Positions 24,191 through 35,324 of a DNA stretch of 64,000 bases are shown in pieces. The DNA comes from Polyodon spathula (taxonomy: Eukaryota > Chordata > Actinopteri > Acipenseriformes > Polyodontidae). Position 1 is the first letter of the stretch. Every line of letters begins with the position of its first letter. The notes under the pieces were generated by a model. It saw nothing but the letters and a program-made list of their open reading frames with translations, was not told the origin of the DNA and did no database searches. A program made the translations under genes and the position numbers. Where the stretch lies: the NCBI RefSeq assembly GCF_017654505.1, contig NC_054547.1, forward strand, positions 29,706,846-29,770,845. Reading direction: 5' to 3'.

Positions 24191-26028
24191 CAGAAATGTT
24201 ATCTGCCAAGTTGGTGTTAGATTTGACTTTTCTCAATTTGCCCAACCTGAGGAACAGATATAGGAACCCCTGAATTAATGTTGAAAACACATCGTTTACC
24301 CCAAAGTAACACCTGTGAATTGAAGAGAAATGCTATTTCCTCAAGAGAAAAGCAAAGGTACCCTGAGCAGAACTGAAGAGAAAATGGAGAATAGTACATG
24401 GTCTCACCCAGGGTTATATTGGGGAGGTCCCAGAGGAAGTGACACCATGAATACTTTTTACTTACTGGGTCAAGTAAAGGACTAACATTTCTCATCCCTA
24501 AGTAGTCTACAGGAACTGAGTTAATACACTGAGTTTATTTCCATACGGTAGAAACACTGACTGCACATGTCTGCATACCAGAAACCAATGTAGCATGTAG
24601 GTTAGAAAACTGACCTAACTAGAGACAGCATTTTTACCTCATCCTTTCTACTAACCATTACTTGACATGTCTTGGTTTCTGTTAACTTATTCAATCCAGG
24701 AAGTCATTTTGGTACAAACCATTATGTCATTGGTGCCTTGAAATATGATGATAGGAATTACATTTTTAAAAAGTTGAATACACAAGACAGTAAAAAAATA
24801 AAAGCACAATATATATCTCTTCACCCATTAACAACAACTCACACACTAAAAATAAAGAAAAGGTCACGTAGAATGTAATCTTCAAGGTTACAGTTCCCTT
24901 AATGAGACTACTTCAGAGCATGACAGGAAGCTGACAGTGTAGCAAAAATGCATAAATATTAATGAAAAGTTGTACCAGTATGCCTTGACAGTGTTATATA
25001 AATGCTCATTCTCTTTTACCCCAAAAAGGAAAACTCTGTTTTCAAAATGGAAACTGGTTATGTGATACGAGATGTGAGAGTCTTTATGTAAAATATCAAT
25101 TAAAAAGTAAGTTAAGGTCAATATTGGCTTTCTGACACACTCCATTTATAAATAAACTTTAGAGGGGTGCCTTCTAATATAGAAAAATCTTCCTGGGTGA
25201 TTCTCCTAGACTCCTATTATTAATTCTGTAAGAAGTCATTGGGTACAGAAAGGGCTGGATTTGTTAATCCTTCACTTTTAAGCCACAACAAAAACAGAGA
25301 TTTTCTTTTAATACAGTACGTTATTAAAATGCTGACATGGTGTTGCTCTGAGCCTTACTTGACTGTCTTGAAGACTCACTGTCCTCTTAGCAAGACTACC
25401 ATCACAATAACTATGATATTCACTTCACCACGTCAAGGTTTAAGTGGGTATTTTGTATGACAAAGCATATAATTACTGTTCTCATTAAAAAGAAAAAGGT
25501 TGATGGATTGCAGACAAACATTATGGGCTTCAAATGCCCAACACCTCCTAAAAACTTTCAAGGCTAATTGCTCTGCATCATCTTTGTCCTTTGGCATATC
25601 CATGCTGGTCAAGTGCCTGCATTTAAAAGTGTTAAAACTTGAATACATTTCTTATTTAATGGATTTCAAATTACTATCTGTCCCGGATGCTGTACATCAT
25701 ACATTGTTTAAAAAAAGACATTTTGCTCCTTTAACAATAATTCTAGATTTAAAATACAAAACCCTGGCAATTACCTGACCAGCAGCTGACATGCTTCATG
25801 ACCACTCAAGTCCACTCTTAATTGGCTTCTTTCTGCCATTTCACTGATTTACATATCTGAATGGATTCCTGGCAGGCATACATTTAAAGTGTTTAAGATT
25901 AGTGCTGAACTGCCCAGAATAACAAAATCATAAGTGGAGATGGCTAGAGTTGCACATTTCTGCCTATAGGTGGAGAAAATCAGAGCTACTGAATGCTGAT
26001 AGACAATTTCCCTTTTTTACTGTTTACT
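24191..26028. other. Large-intron sequence without supported features
   Basis: Nothing is recognised beyond short open frames. The DIRS fragment could extend a little into 24191-24500, but I see no motif there. Confidence 0.45.
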
Positions 26029-26638
26029 TTAACAAGTTGACAGTTTCAGGACCAAACATTTTTCAGTGGGATGCTCCCCCATAACCAGGTGTTTTTTGGC
26101 TGTATTTGACTTCCTAAAAATTGATATTCTGTGACCTGAGGGACCTTGCAATACTTATTGAAAAACATTGACGTTTGGGCAAATCACCTGAGTGACTTTG
26201 TGATTTTTTTTTTACCCATTTTTAGCTGAGATTTATAAATTTATATGTTGCAAAAACATATATTATAAAACAAATGAAAAATACATGTTCTAATATCATT
26301 ATAAGTCAAATACATTGGATTTACAGCATTTTCCTGTGTCTTTCTTACCTCTAAACAAGTTTCTCTGAAGCAGGTTGCAATGTCTTTTCTCTCCATGCTG
26401 CCAAAACTTTATCTACCCTTTAGACACTAAATGCCTCCTTATAGTGACGTCACACAAAACTAAAAATTATCATGGAGTGAAATTCAATCCCTCCCCTCTC
26501 CAGTGATATGTGTCTGTACTGCAAAGTACAGTGTCCTTGTAAGTCATCAAAATGAAGTGCATTTTTTATCGCGTCTACACGATCACGGTCCTAGAAGCCC
26601 ACTTCAGTATAACATGATTCTGGCCCTTAAAGGGTTAA
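26029..26638. mobile_element. Weak piggyBac-like candidate between TTAA sites
   Basis: The stretch is bounded by TTAA at 26029-26032 and 26635-26638. The right end reads ggcccttaaagggttaa, like many TTAA-flanked elements. The left end only loosely matches its reverse complement. There is no transposase frame. Confidence 0.2.
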
Positions 26639-27587
26639 ACTACCACCATTTTGGATTATAATGCACTGTGCACAGCATGCATGACCAGACAAAGCAGCAC
26701 AACTTTTTGTATAATACCCTATCATCCAGATACAGTAAATCATATTGTTATTTTTGGTAATCAACTTTGATTGATAGTTTCACTAACCAAACAACATCTC
26801 TGTATCATTGATGTTATTGCAAAAAAACAACACACAAACTGTCTGTCGGATTTGCCTTTAAATTTTAATCATACAGTACAATCATTTAAAAAGCTATGCA
26901 TACGTTATGCCATGGAACAGGGGATTTTTATAAGCATAGTTCAGTTTCGACTTGTTCATAATAACTTAACATTTACTTTTAGAAGTTGAAACTTAAATAC
27001 ACACGTCAGGAAAACAAAGTGTGTTATTTGTTTGAATGCACAGTCAGGGGCTTTTACCACAGGGGCTACATTTATTTAAATGCTTACGCTACAGATTATT
27101 TAAGCCTAATAAATCACGTCTAAAACTGTTATTTCTTAAGTGTAGTTCATTAAGATCATGCTGTCAGACATTAGAACTAAGCCCTATTTACTGGTATTCA
27201 TTTCTGTCTACTGTGGTGTAACCATTTCTTCAGAAAATAATTAATTATTGACATGAACAACAAGTACAAAACAGATAAAGGAGAAACAGAGAAGCTACCT
27301 AATTTTCTAGCAGATGACTATCTAGTAGATATTATATTTTCTATCTACTATACTGTACACATTTGATAGACATGACTTCTGTCAGGAAGATGCATCTCTT
27401 TGTTGAAAGTAAGGCTGTTACAATGGCCAAGAGAGCAGATCTGCCTTATTTTGCTAAAGGGGTTAAAGTAGCCCAGTTGGTAGCCTCTTCCGTATCCAAG
27501 TTTGTTGCCTCTGGTGGTCCTACAGTAGGTATTTCTATTTTGTATCATTATATTTGCAAAATATATTTAAATTAAAAGCATACTCAC

Positions 27588-27711
27588 TGTGACTATTAGC
27601 AGAGTTCCTTTCAGTAGTGTCAGCAAGGATGTGAGTGGCTGGATAACAACCTGAGCTAGAAGTATTCCCAGAGCAAGGATCCATGTAAAGAATGGAATAA
27701 CATAGACATAG
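27588..27711 (-). CDS. Exon: two membrane segments of the transporter-like gene
   Basis: This 124-nt minus-strand exon has a strong acceptor (ttttttcccccag before 27711) and a strong donor (gtgagt, 27587-27582). It is entered in phase 2 and left in phase 0. It encodes YVYVIPFFTWILALGILLAQ, then VVIQPLTSLLTLLKGTLLIV, which form two hydrophobic helices with a short connection. The LTLLKGTLLIVT piece recalls the 'LK..LL.VT' helix common in AAAP permeases, which is the main reason for the family guess. The next exon, 22.6 kb away at 5026, continues the same helix without a break in frame. Confidence 0.8.
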
Positions 27712-28828
27712 CTGGGGGAAAAAATAACATTAAAAGATTTATGAACTTTAAATACATTTGGAAATGATACAGAAGGCATTTACTACTTTACAGTGACTTT
27801 GAGAGAAGGTTAATTGAAAAGAATGTAAAACAATGATGGCCCGTCTGGTAAATAAGTCTTGATGTAGTATCATCTAAAATTTTTAAATATTAAAACAGAC
27901 ATTCCAAAGTTGTTGAACATGGCTATAACTGTTCTGGGTCACAAAAAAGGGTGATTTGTTTGCCAAATAAAGAAAGAACAAAAGAAACACTTTTTAAAAT
28001 AATAAAAAATATGCTTCGAGTTACATTCTACATACTGGAAATGGATACCAATGTGCCTGCTGTATGTGTCACGGATACACAGCTCTGAAAAATAAAACTT
28101 ACTTGAAGAAACAGCATTAATAGCTAAAAAGTTATCAGTACATTTTTTTCTTAAAGTATTTTATTTATGAATGCCTACGTTACGTTGCCAAATGCAATAT
28201 GCTTCTCCTGTGGGTGATAAAAAAACAAAAAAAAACAAACAACAAAACAGTAGATTATATAACTGGACATCCCCTTCTTTGCCATGGGTCATAAAGAACA
28301 TACTTTTGGTCACCTAATTTACAGTTCAACTTGCTTGGTGTCTCAAAGACTTATCTGATAAGATAAAATATTTAAATGCATAAATAAAAGTGTGACAACA
28401 CAAAATAAAAGCGACATAAAACATTGTTAAAAAGTTACAGAAATTGGCTGATTATGTAGTGAAGTTTATAGGTTCAACTTTTTATTGCTGTTAGTAGGAT
28501 GAGCAAAGCACCACGGGGACTTGCAGTCGTAAATCAATGAAAACATCTCAATCATATTTTAAGAATATGATGCCCATAAACTGTATATGATCCTTCTTTC
28601 AAGGAGGCCCTCTTGCATGTTAATGCACTTTAGGAAAGCATGAAAATCACAAAGATTTATTTCACAACACAAAAATGCCTTTCATTTTTTTTTTTTTTTT
28701 TTTTTTTTTGATTCTCGCTTAGGGTGATGAAATAGTCTATTGATTTGCCCTTCTTCTGAATCATATTAAGTTAACTGTAGTCCTTTCATGTAACCTGCAC
28801 TTGTTACTCTTTATGGCAAATATGTTAT
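27712..28828. other. Intron sequence, no feature recognised
   Basis: A T24 run lies near 28686-28709. No exon or element ends are seen. Confidence 0.5.
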
Positions 28829-29424
28829 TGTGACAAGTTGGCTGTAGTGGTGATGTCAGACAGGAAACAAAACCAAAACAGAGCGGTAAGTAAACTGAAT
28901 TGTGCTGTTGCACCGATTTATTAGAAATAAAAAGGTTTAACGAAATAAAAACACTTTGTAAAATAAAAATGGCACTACAGCCAAAACAGACAAACAAAAC
29001 GAACAGACACTAACAAACGGGGGGCGAATACTAAACAAACAAGTACCGCGCTGGTGCTTAACTTAGCAATTGCGTATATCAACTCTTAGTTCTCCTCTCT
29101 CTCTCTCCCATTCCTTCTCCCTGAACTCCCAACCCCGATTGAGTGAATTGTGCAACTACTTATACAGCCATGCTGTAACTCAATTACTAATTAATTATTC
29201 ACTTGAATCCCAGCACAAACTAATTTGTGCACTCCCTGTGCTCACAGATTCATACACATTTTATCTGCACGTGAGGTGATTGTGCAATTCCCGTGCCTAA
29301 ATACAACTATATATTTTAAATCACTCGTGCTACATAGACCCATTTATATCCTGTGCACCACTATATCCACATATAACTGACAACATAAAACACACAACAC
29401 ACAGGGGCGGGTCACACTGCCACA
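28829..29424 (-). mobile_element. Solo LTR with 5-bp target duplication
   Basis: Read on the minus strand, it begins TGTGGCAGTGTGACCCGCCC and ends CAACTTGTCACA, giving the TG...CA ends of an LTR. The flanking 5-mers are gttat (left) and gtaat (right), matching at 4 of 5. At 596 bp it contains AT-rich promoter-like sequence and AATAAA polyadenylation motifs on the minus strand. No second LTR or internal coding region lies nearby, so it is a solo LTR left by recombination. The family (Gypsy, ERV-like or other) cannot be told from the LTR alone. Confidence 0.7.
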
Positions 29425-31456
29425 GTAATACACAGAAAATATGCCATATACAAAATTAAACTGGACGTCTGTTCAACAAGATATGTATAACATAATACAA
29501 ATTTCACAATGACAGATTTTTGTGTGTGCATGTGTGTGTTTCGTTCATTTAAAACTACATAAATTAAAAAATATTCTCAAAGTAATTGCATGCCAACCTG
29601 GTATACCCATGTGACAGAACAGTCAGAGTAAAGATTGACATGGTACAATTTGAATAATGACAAATAAAACTATACGTTAATATTACATTTAGTACAATTT
29701 GCATCAGTGAATTTTACAATTCTTCTAAACGAGATATTGAATAAAACAGGCTTTGAGTTTCATTTGCTTCAATATGAATTATCCCAGGCATGAAATAAAA
29801 AAAATAAATTAAAAAAATCGGCTATGGTAATGCAGTGGAGGTGTACAAATAAATATGTATTACCTAAACCAAGATAATGTTAGTAAATATTACATTACAG
29901 ATATCCACACACCTCTGAATCTTAGGATTATTTATAGCTACATTACATTGTTCACTTCACATTGAGCTGCATTTTTGCGACCAAGGCAGGCAGCAGGTCC
30001 CAGTCAATTAATGCAAGATGTTAATTAAATGTGGAGCAATCATGGGTGATGTTCATTCAGTCCAGATCTTATTTTAAAATTAATTCCCCATATGGTTAAT
30101 GAGCTTCAAGGAGAAGCAAAGTTAGTGCATCTGCATCTCATATTTTACTATAGCATTTTAAATGGTTGTGGAACATTGCATATTTAATTAATTCATGCCC
30201 AGATCGACCCTAGCTGTTCTTCAACCCTATTATTTAGTTTTTGCTTTTTTTATATAAACTGTTAAAACCTGCTTTTACAGTGTTACACTTAGGGCCAATT
30301 AGTAGTTTTCCAAAAGGCAAGCAGTGGCACACATAACAATGAACAAACACAAAGTACAATTATTTCCCATAAAAATATACTATCCTAGACAATATATAAA
30401 TAAATAAATTGAATATAGTACCACAATGACAAAGCATTTATTAGTAATTATTTATGGTATGATGGTTTTGGTGGAGCACTTAAATCAGTACCTCCCCTAC
30501 TTGCTATATTAAAAAGAGAATTTCGACAAAAGCTGCAGCGAAGCACTGTGTTTGAAAGTGAAAACGTTACTTACGTATCGTCCCCGCCCCCCCCAGAAAG
30601 CAGAAACGTTAATCTGTTAACATTTCTCTTGTGAGACTGGGTCGTGCTATACTACTGTCCACTATATAATTCGACACTATAAGCTATACAGTCAATCCTG
30701 ATAATGCAGAAGTTGGTGAGCGATGCAGTTCACTACTGAGGAGTATAGGGTCATGCTCAAAGGATGTGCATTTCTTTTGGATTCATGCGTTACACACATT
30801 AAACTAATGTTTGCCAACCATATATTTGAACTGCTACAATATCTACATGCATGTCGACAGTTGGTAAAATAGGTTTATACTATATTACCCTCGGAAGTAA
30901 AAAAAAAAAAAAAAAGTAATTTCTGATAACTCTGTAGTACTTCAAATATATGCATTTTATGCCCCACAGATTTCCTATTAAATAAATGTGTTCATTTGCA
31001 ATTACTTTGAACTGGAAAATAAACCTCAATTAGGTACATCGCAGAACTAAGCAGATAATAGGCAAAACAAATAGGATAATGAATTACAGATCACTTTAGA
31101 TAAACTTCAGATATAGTGACTTTTTTTTTTAAAATGAACAATACATGATCATATTAATATTTAGTTTATGAAACATAGCAATTCCTATTTTAGTAACTTG
31201 CTAAAAATGTAAATTCAGTTGATGTATCTATCTCTCTCTCTCTCATTCATATTATATTATAGGGGGCTATTATACCCAAAGCCAAGGGGCATTTAAATTT
31301 CCACTACAAGTTGAGCATGTTATACATATTTTATATACAAAATCAGTCAAGAAAATAAAGTGCAGCAAAATTGGATAGTAAATATGACTTTATATTTTGT
31401 TTAAATATTGCCAGCTGATGCAGCATATGTATGTAAGTAAATAAATAAATAACATA
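29425..31456. other. Intron sequence, no feature recognised
   Basis: AT-rich sequence with an A15 run (30900-30916) and a short CT tract (31230-31244). No supported gene or element. Confidence 0.5.
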
Positions 31457-31709
31457 CAGTAAAACTTCAAATAATCGCCTGTCTCCAATAATCACAGGGT
31501 CTGATCGGAAATATTGTAAATAAACGCAAGGTCTCTATTAAACGCTGCGTTTTAAATAATAATACAGGGATTACTGCTTATACTGGATGTTCCCGAAACA
31601 GTGCACAAACAGATGTAAGGTGAGGTAACTAGTTTGTTTTTCAATGGCACTGAAACTATTCTAAAATCTAAAATTCAAACTTGAAGTGTTAAAGTTTGCT
31701 AAACAAAAA

Positions 31710-32363
31710 TTCAGGTGAAGCTGCTGCACGACACTACGGCACCGCCACCAAACATGTGAGAGAATGGAAAAGACAAAAACATAAGCTTGAAAATATATCG
31801 AACACTTCGCACAGACGGAAGAGACTGGATGGCAGGGGGGGGTGGTTGTGAATGGATCATTAAAATGTGATCACAACATCTGCGAGTTTCTCGAAAAAAT
31901 TATCAGAAACAAGAGCCATTGCTCTCTTTACAGGATAACACTTCTGACCACTTTAAATCTAGCTTTGGGTGGCTGGACAATTTTTGGAAACGTAATGGGG
32001 TTTCTGTGCGACACCGCACCACCCTTTCTCAAAAAGATGCAGACAATCTTACGGAGAAACGTGAGCGAAAAGAAACTCCAACGTCATTGCTGTCGAATAG
32101 TTGTTTGGTTCGACGTGGTTGGCGCCAGCACTGTGGATGTTCAGTGGGCCCGCGCTGAAAATGATAATGAAAAATACCATTTGACAGTTGTGCATGCTAC
32201 AAAAGCGTACGCGACCAAACTAAAACCTTCCTTTGTCTTCAAGGGAGCTGTCCGGGAAGTGAAAAGCATGCAGGAAGTTAGTGGTGTCATTGCCATTGAA
32301 ACTGAGGAAGATGAGGAGGAGCTTGAGTGTAATGAACTGCTAATAAGTGACACTCAGGATTAA
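31710..32363 (+). pseudogene. pogo/Tigger transposase remnant
   Basis: In successive frames the plus strand reads an N-terminal helix-turn-helix region (GEAAARHYGT-like, then VREWKRQKHK), a CENP-B-type DNA-binding piece (FGWLDNFWKRNGVSVRHR), and after a large deletion in the catalytic core WFDVVGASTVDVQWARAEND and KPSFVFKGAVREVKSMQE, followed by an acidic tail to a stop at 32361-32363. Frame changes lie near 31845, 31930 and 32090. Most DDE catalytic motifs are missing, so it is inactive. The 173-codon open frame from 31842 is mostly antique coding plus out-of-frame sequence. Confidence 0.7.
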
Positions 32364-32366
32364 TAC

Positions 32367-32368
<2 letters not shown>

Positions 32369-32427
<59 letters not shown>
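32369..32427. repeat. (AAT)n microsatellite
   Basis: About 19 near-perfect tandem ATA/AAT trinucleotide units. Confidence 0.95.
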
Positions 32428-32428
<1 letters not shown>

Positions 32429-32891
32429 TTAAGGTATGCCTACAGTATATGTAACGCATATTGCTTAATGCAGTTATTATGTTATTAAAAGTTTTGATAA
32501 TTGTAAGCGTGCTTAAAGTAGGCCAGATACAAATCTTTTAGTGTATTTTAACATGTTTTGTTGTATTAACAGTATTAATATTAATAGCTTGTATTGAAAA
32601 ATGTGTTTTGCTACTTTCTTTTATTATTAACTAATGTACATACCGTATTAAATAAATAAGAGTACATTTTGCTTTGATTTTTGCGATAAAACTGCAATGA
32701 ATATTGTAGCGATCTTGCCTCCTGCAGACAGACGCATCACAGAGTGAGACAATCTACACACAGACAGAGGGCAGGCGAGGAGCGTATATTAGGCCTATGT
32801 CTCTGTATGTGATCACAGAATCGATGTTCAACTGTTTATTCACATCTCCCTTGCACTCCTCATAACAAGAGAAACCACTAGTGGAGGCTTT

Positions 32892-33070
32892 GAGTAATTT
32901 GTTGATGTCTAAATACTTTTGCACGCTATATATATATATATATGAGTAATTTGTTGTGTCCTAAGACTTTTGCACCGCTATATATAATATATATATATAT
33001 ATATCTATATATATATATTATATAGTATATATATATATATATAATACGGATATCTTATATATATAGATAT
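32892..33070. repeat. Duplicated Tc1-end-like unit within (TA)n tracts
   Basis: A unit of about 37 bases (gagtaatttgttg...acttttgcac.gcta) occurs at 32892-32928 and again at 32944-32980. Each copy runs straight into a (TA)n tract, continuing with interruptions to about 33070. The 'acttttgcac' end resembles Tc1/mariner termini elsewhere in this window. Confidence 0.6.
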
Positions 33071-33840
33071 AATATGACCTTATATGAAGTGAGAGCATAT
33101 GATTCACTGCCTGCCAGAACATAGCTGATCCCAATAGCGATACTGAAAGGAAAAGCATATTTTTTATTATTTCAGAGCTTTTTTTTTTTTTTTTTTTTTA
33201 ATAATCATTAACACTATTGGCATTATTGTTATTAACAGCAAATGGTTCTCCAAAACAATTTCTCTTTACGTTACAATTGCTATTTGAATTTTCCTAAGAA
33301 ATCTTATTTAAAAATTTTTAACACAGTATTACTGAAACTGAAAGGATGGTTCAAAGTCTTTTTTAATAAACAACTATAAATGAGGTTACATAAGGATACG
33401 GGCTAAGAAATAATAAAAAATAAATTAGAATATAATTTATGTACAGTATAGAAATCTTGCCTAGAAACATACATTTGGCAACCAATGCAGTATTAACAAA
33501 AATTCTTAAGGAAATGTATGGTATTTTAATGGATCCCAACCATATCATGTATACTAAAAATATCTGACATTGTATTGACTCTCATTTCACAGATTGTATA
33601 CCATGATAAAAGTAATGTGCCAAGAAATTTAGCATTCCCTCGCAGCTGTGTGTTTTTTTTTTTTTTTTTTTTTTTTTTTTGTTTTTCATTTTTATAATAA
33701 GAGAAGGAATTTTTGTAAAACCACACTGGTAGGTAAACTTAATTTATCACCATGGTACCATTAAACAATTTTACACTGGGACGTCTGCAGAACACTTGAA
33801 TAACCTACAAACTAAATATTGGATATTAATATAATACTTC

Positions 33841-33976
<136 letters not shown>

Positions 33977-33986
33977 TGGATGTTTG

Positions 33987-33988
<2 letters not shown>

Positions 33989-34029
<41 letters not shown>
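33989..34029. repeat. (CA)n microsatellite
   Basis: About 20 CA units lie immediately before the MITE end at 34030. Confidence 0.95.
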
Positions 34030-34034
<5 letters not shown>

Positions 34035-34386
34035 CTGTGCAAAAGTTTTAGGCAGGTGTGAAAAAATGCTGTAAAGTAAGAATGCTTTAAAAAAATAGAC
34101 ATGTTAATAGTTTATATTTATCAATTAACAAAATGCAAAGTGAGTGAACAGAAGAAAAATCTAAATCAAATCCATATTTGGTGTGACCACCCTTTGCCTT
34201 CAAAATATTGCTGTTTTGAAGGCAAAGGGTGGTCACACCAAATATTGATTTGATGTCGATTTTTCTTCTGTTCACTTACTTTGCATTTTGTTAATTGATA
34301 AATATAATCTATTAACATGTCTATTTTTGAAAGCATTCTTACTTTACAGCATTTTTTCACACCTGCCTAAAACTTTTGCACAGTAC

Positions 34387-34388
<2 letters not shown>
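34030..34388. mobile_element. Palindromic Tc1/mariner-derived MITE
   Basis: The sequence from CAGTACTGTGCAAAAGTTTT at 34030 to its inverted copy ending at 34388 is a nearly perfect palindrome, with arms of about 175 bp and a centre near 34209. Both arms match the terminal 170-odd bases of the Tc1-like fold-back element at 54183-55741, so this is a minimal MITE made of two identical element ends. There is no coding capacity. Confidence 0.85.

Positions 34389-34475
<87 letters not shown>
34387..34475. repeat. (TG)n(TA)n microsatellite
   Basis: Eight TG units then about 36 TA units directly follow the MITE. They mirror the (TA)n(CA)n on its left. Confidence 0.95.
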
Positions 34476-34478
<3 letters not shown>

Positions 34479-34929
34479 CAAATGTTTAGTGAATTATTAC
34501 CTTGCCTATGTGTCATGCACGTTATTTGCTTTCCAGTTCTGTAACTAGTATTTCTGGCAGTCTAAAACAAATCAACAATCTTTAAATATCAGTGGGTGTC
34601 CATAAACACAACGATGCAATACTATGATCCCTTCCTCTGTCCCAGTGAAATTGTGTGAGAGCAAAAAGCTACAGCAGGACATCTATCAGCTTCTGAAGCC
34701 TCTCAACGCAATATAATAAATATTGATTCAAGAGGTTTTGCTAAAACCTGTCAATGCTGATAAAGATCATTCTATCCAAAGGACAAGCCGGTCCTTCAAT
34801 CTAATAAAAGCTAACATTATCGAGTGATCATTACAGACCAATTAATAAATGTATTAGTAAATATGTTATCAAAAGTCCTTCACTTAGATGTCCTACACAG
34901 CACTAACAAGACAGATTTCAAAGTGCCCT

Positions 34930-35241
34930 GCCAATGTCAAAATAGGGCTGTCATTCAGAAATATTAGGTTGGCCAGGGTGACCTCTGCACACCGCGCACC
35001 ACCGACCCCTGTGGTCTGGCTAGGTGTCTGCAGGTTTGCTGTAAGCTGCCCAGAGCTGCGTTGTCCTCCGACGCTGTAGCTCTGACATGGCTGCATGTGG
35101 GCCGCAGAGTGAAAGAAGCGGTCGGCCTACGGCACATGCTTCGGAGGACAGCATGTGTTCTTCTTCACCACTCCTGAGTCAGAGAAGGGATGGTAGCAGT
35201 GAGCTGAGCCTAAAAATAATTGGCTATTCCAAATTAGGAGA

Positions 35242-35245
<4 letters not shown>
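34930..35245 (+). mobile_element. SINE-like dispersed repeat with (TA)n tail
   Basis: A locally GC-rich block in AT-rich DNA runs from about 34930 to a 3' part reading aagcggtcggcctacggcac, tgagctgagcctaaaaataa and ttggctattccaaattagga, then a long (TA)n tail (35247-35322). The compact size, abrupt composition change and simple-repeat tail suggest a SINE or a LINE 3' end. The wording looks like a repeat I associate with non-teleost fish genomes, which I cannot verify here. Confidence 0.45.

Positions 35246-35246
<1 letters not shown>

Positions 35247-35322
<76 letters not shown>
35247..35322. repeat. (TA)n microsatellite
   Basis: About 37 TA units act as the tail of the SINE-like repeat. Confidence 0.95.

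Positions 35323-35324
<2 letters not shown>

Larger units (their letters stand above)
31457..32692 (+). mobile_element. Decayed pogo/Tigger (CENP-B-like) DNA transposon
   Basis: A TA dinucleotide (31455-31456) precedes CAGTAAAACTTCAAATAATC, a Tigger-like terminus. Downstream, plus-strand frames encode the pieces of a pogo transposase. The right end is not clearly found; 32692 is an estimate at cgataaaactg. A trinucleotide (AAT)n array at 32369-32427 has expanded just after the coding remnant. Confidence 0.6.
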
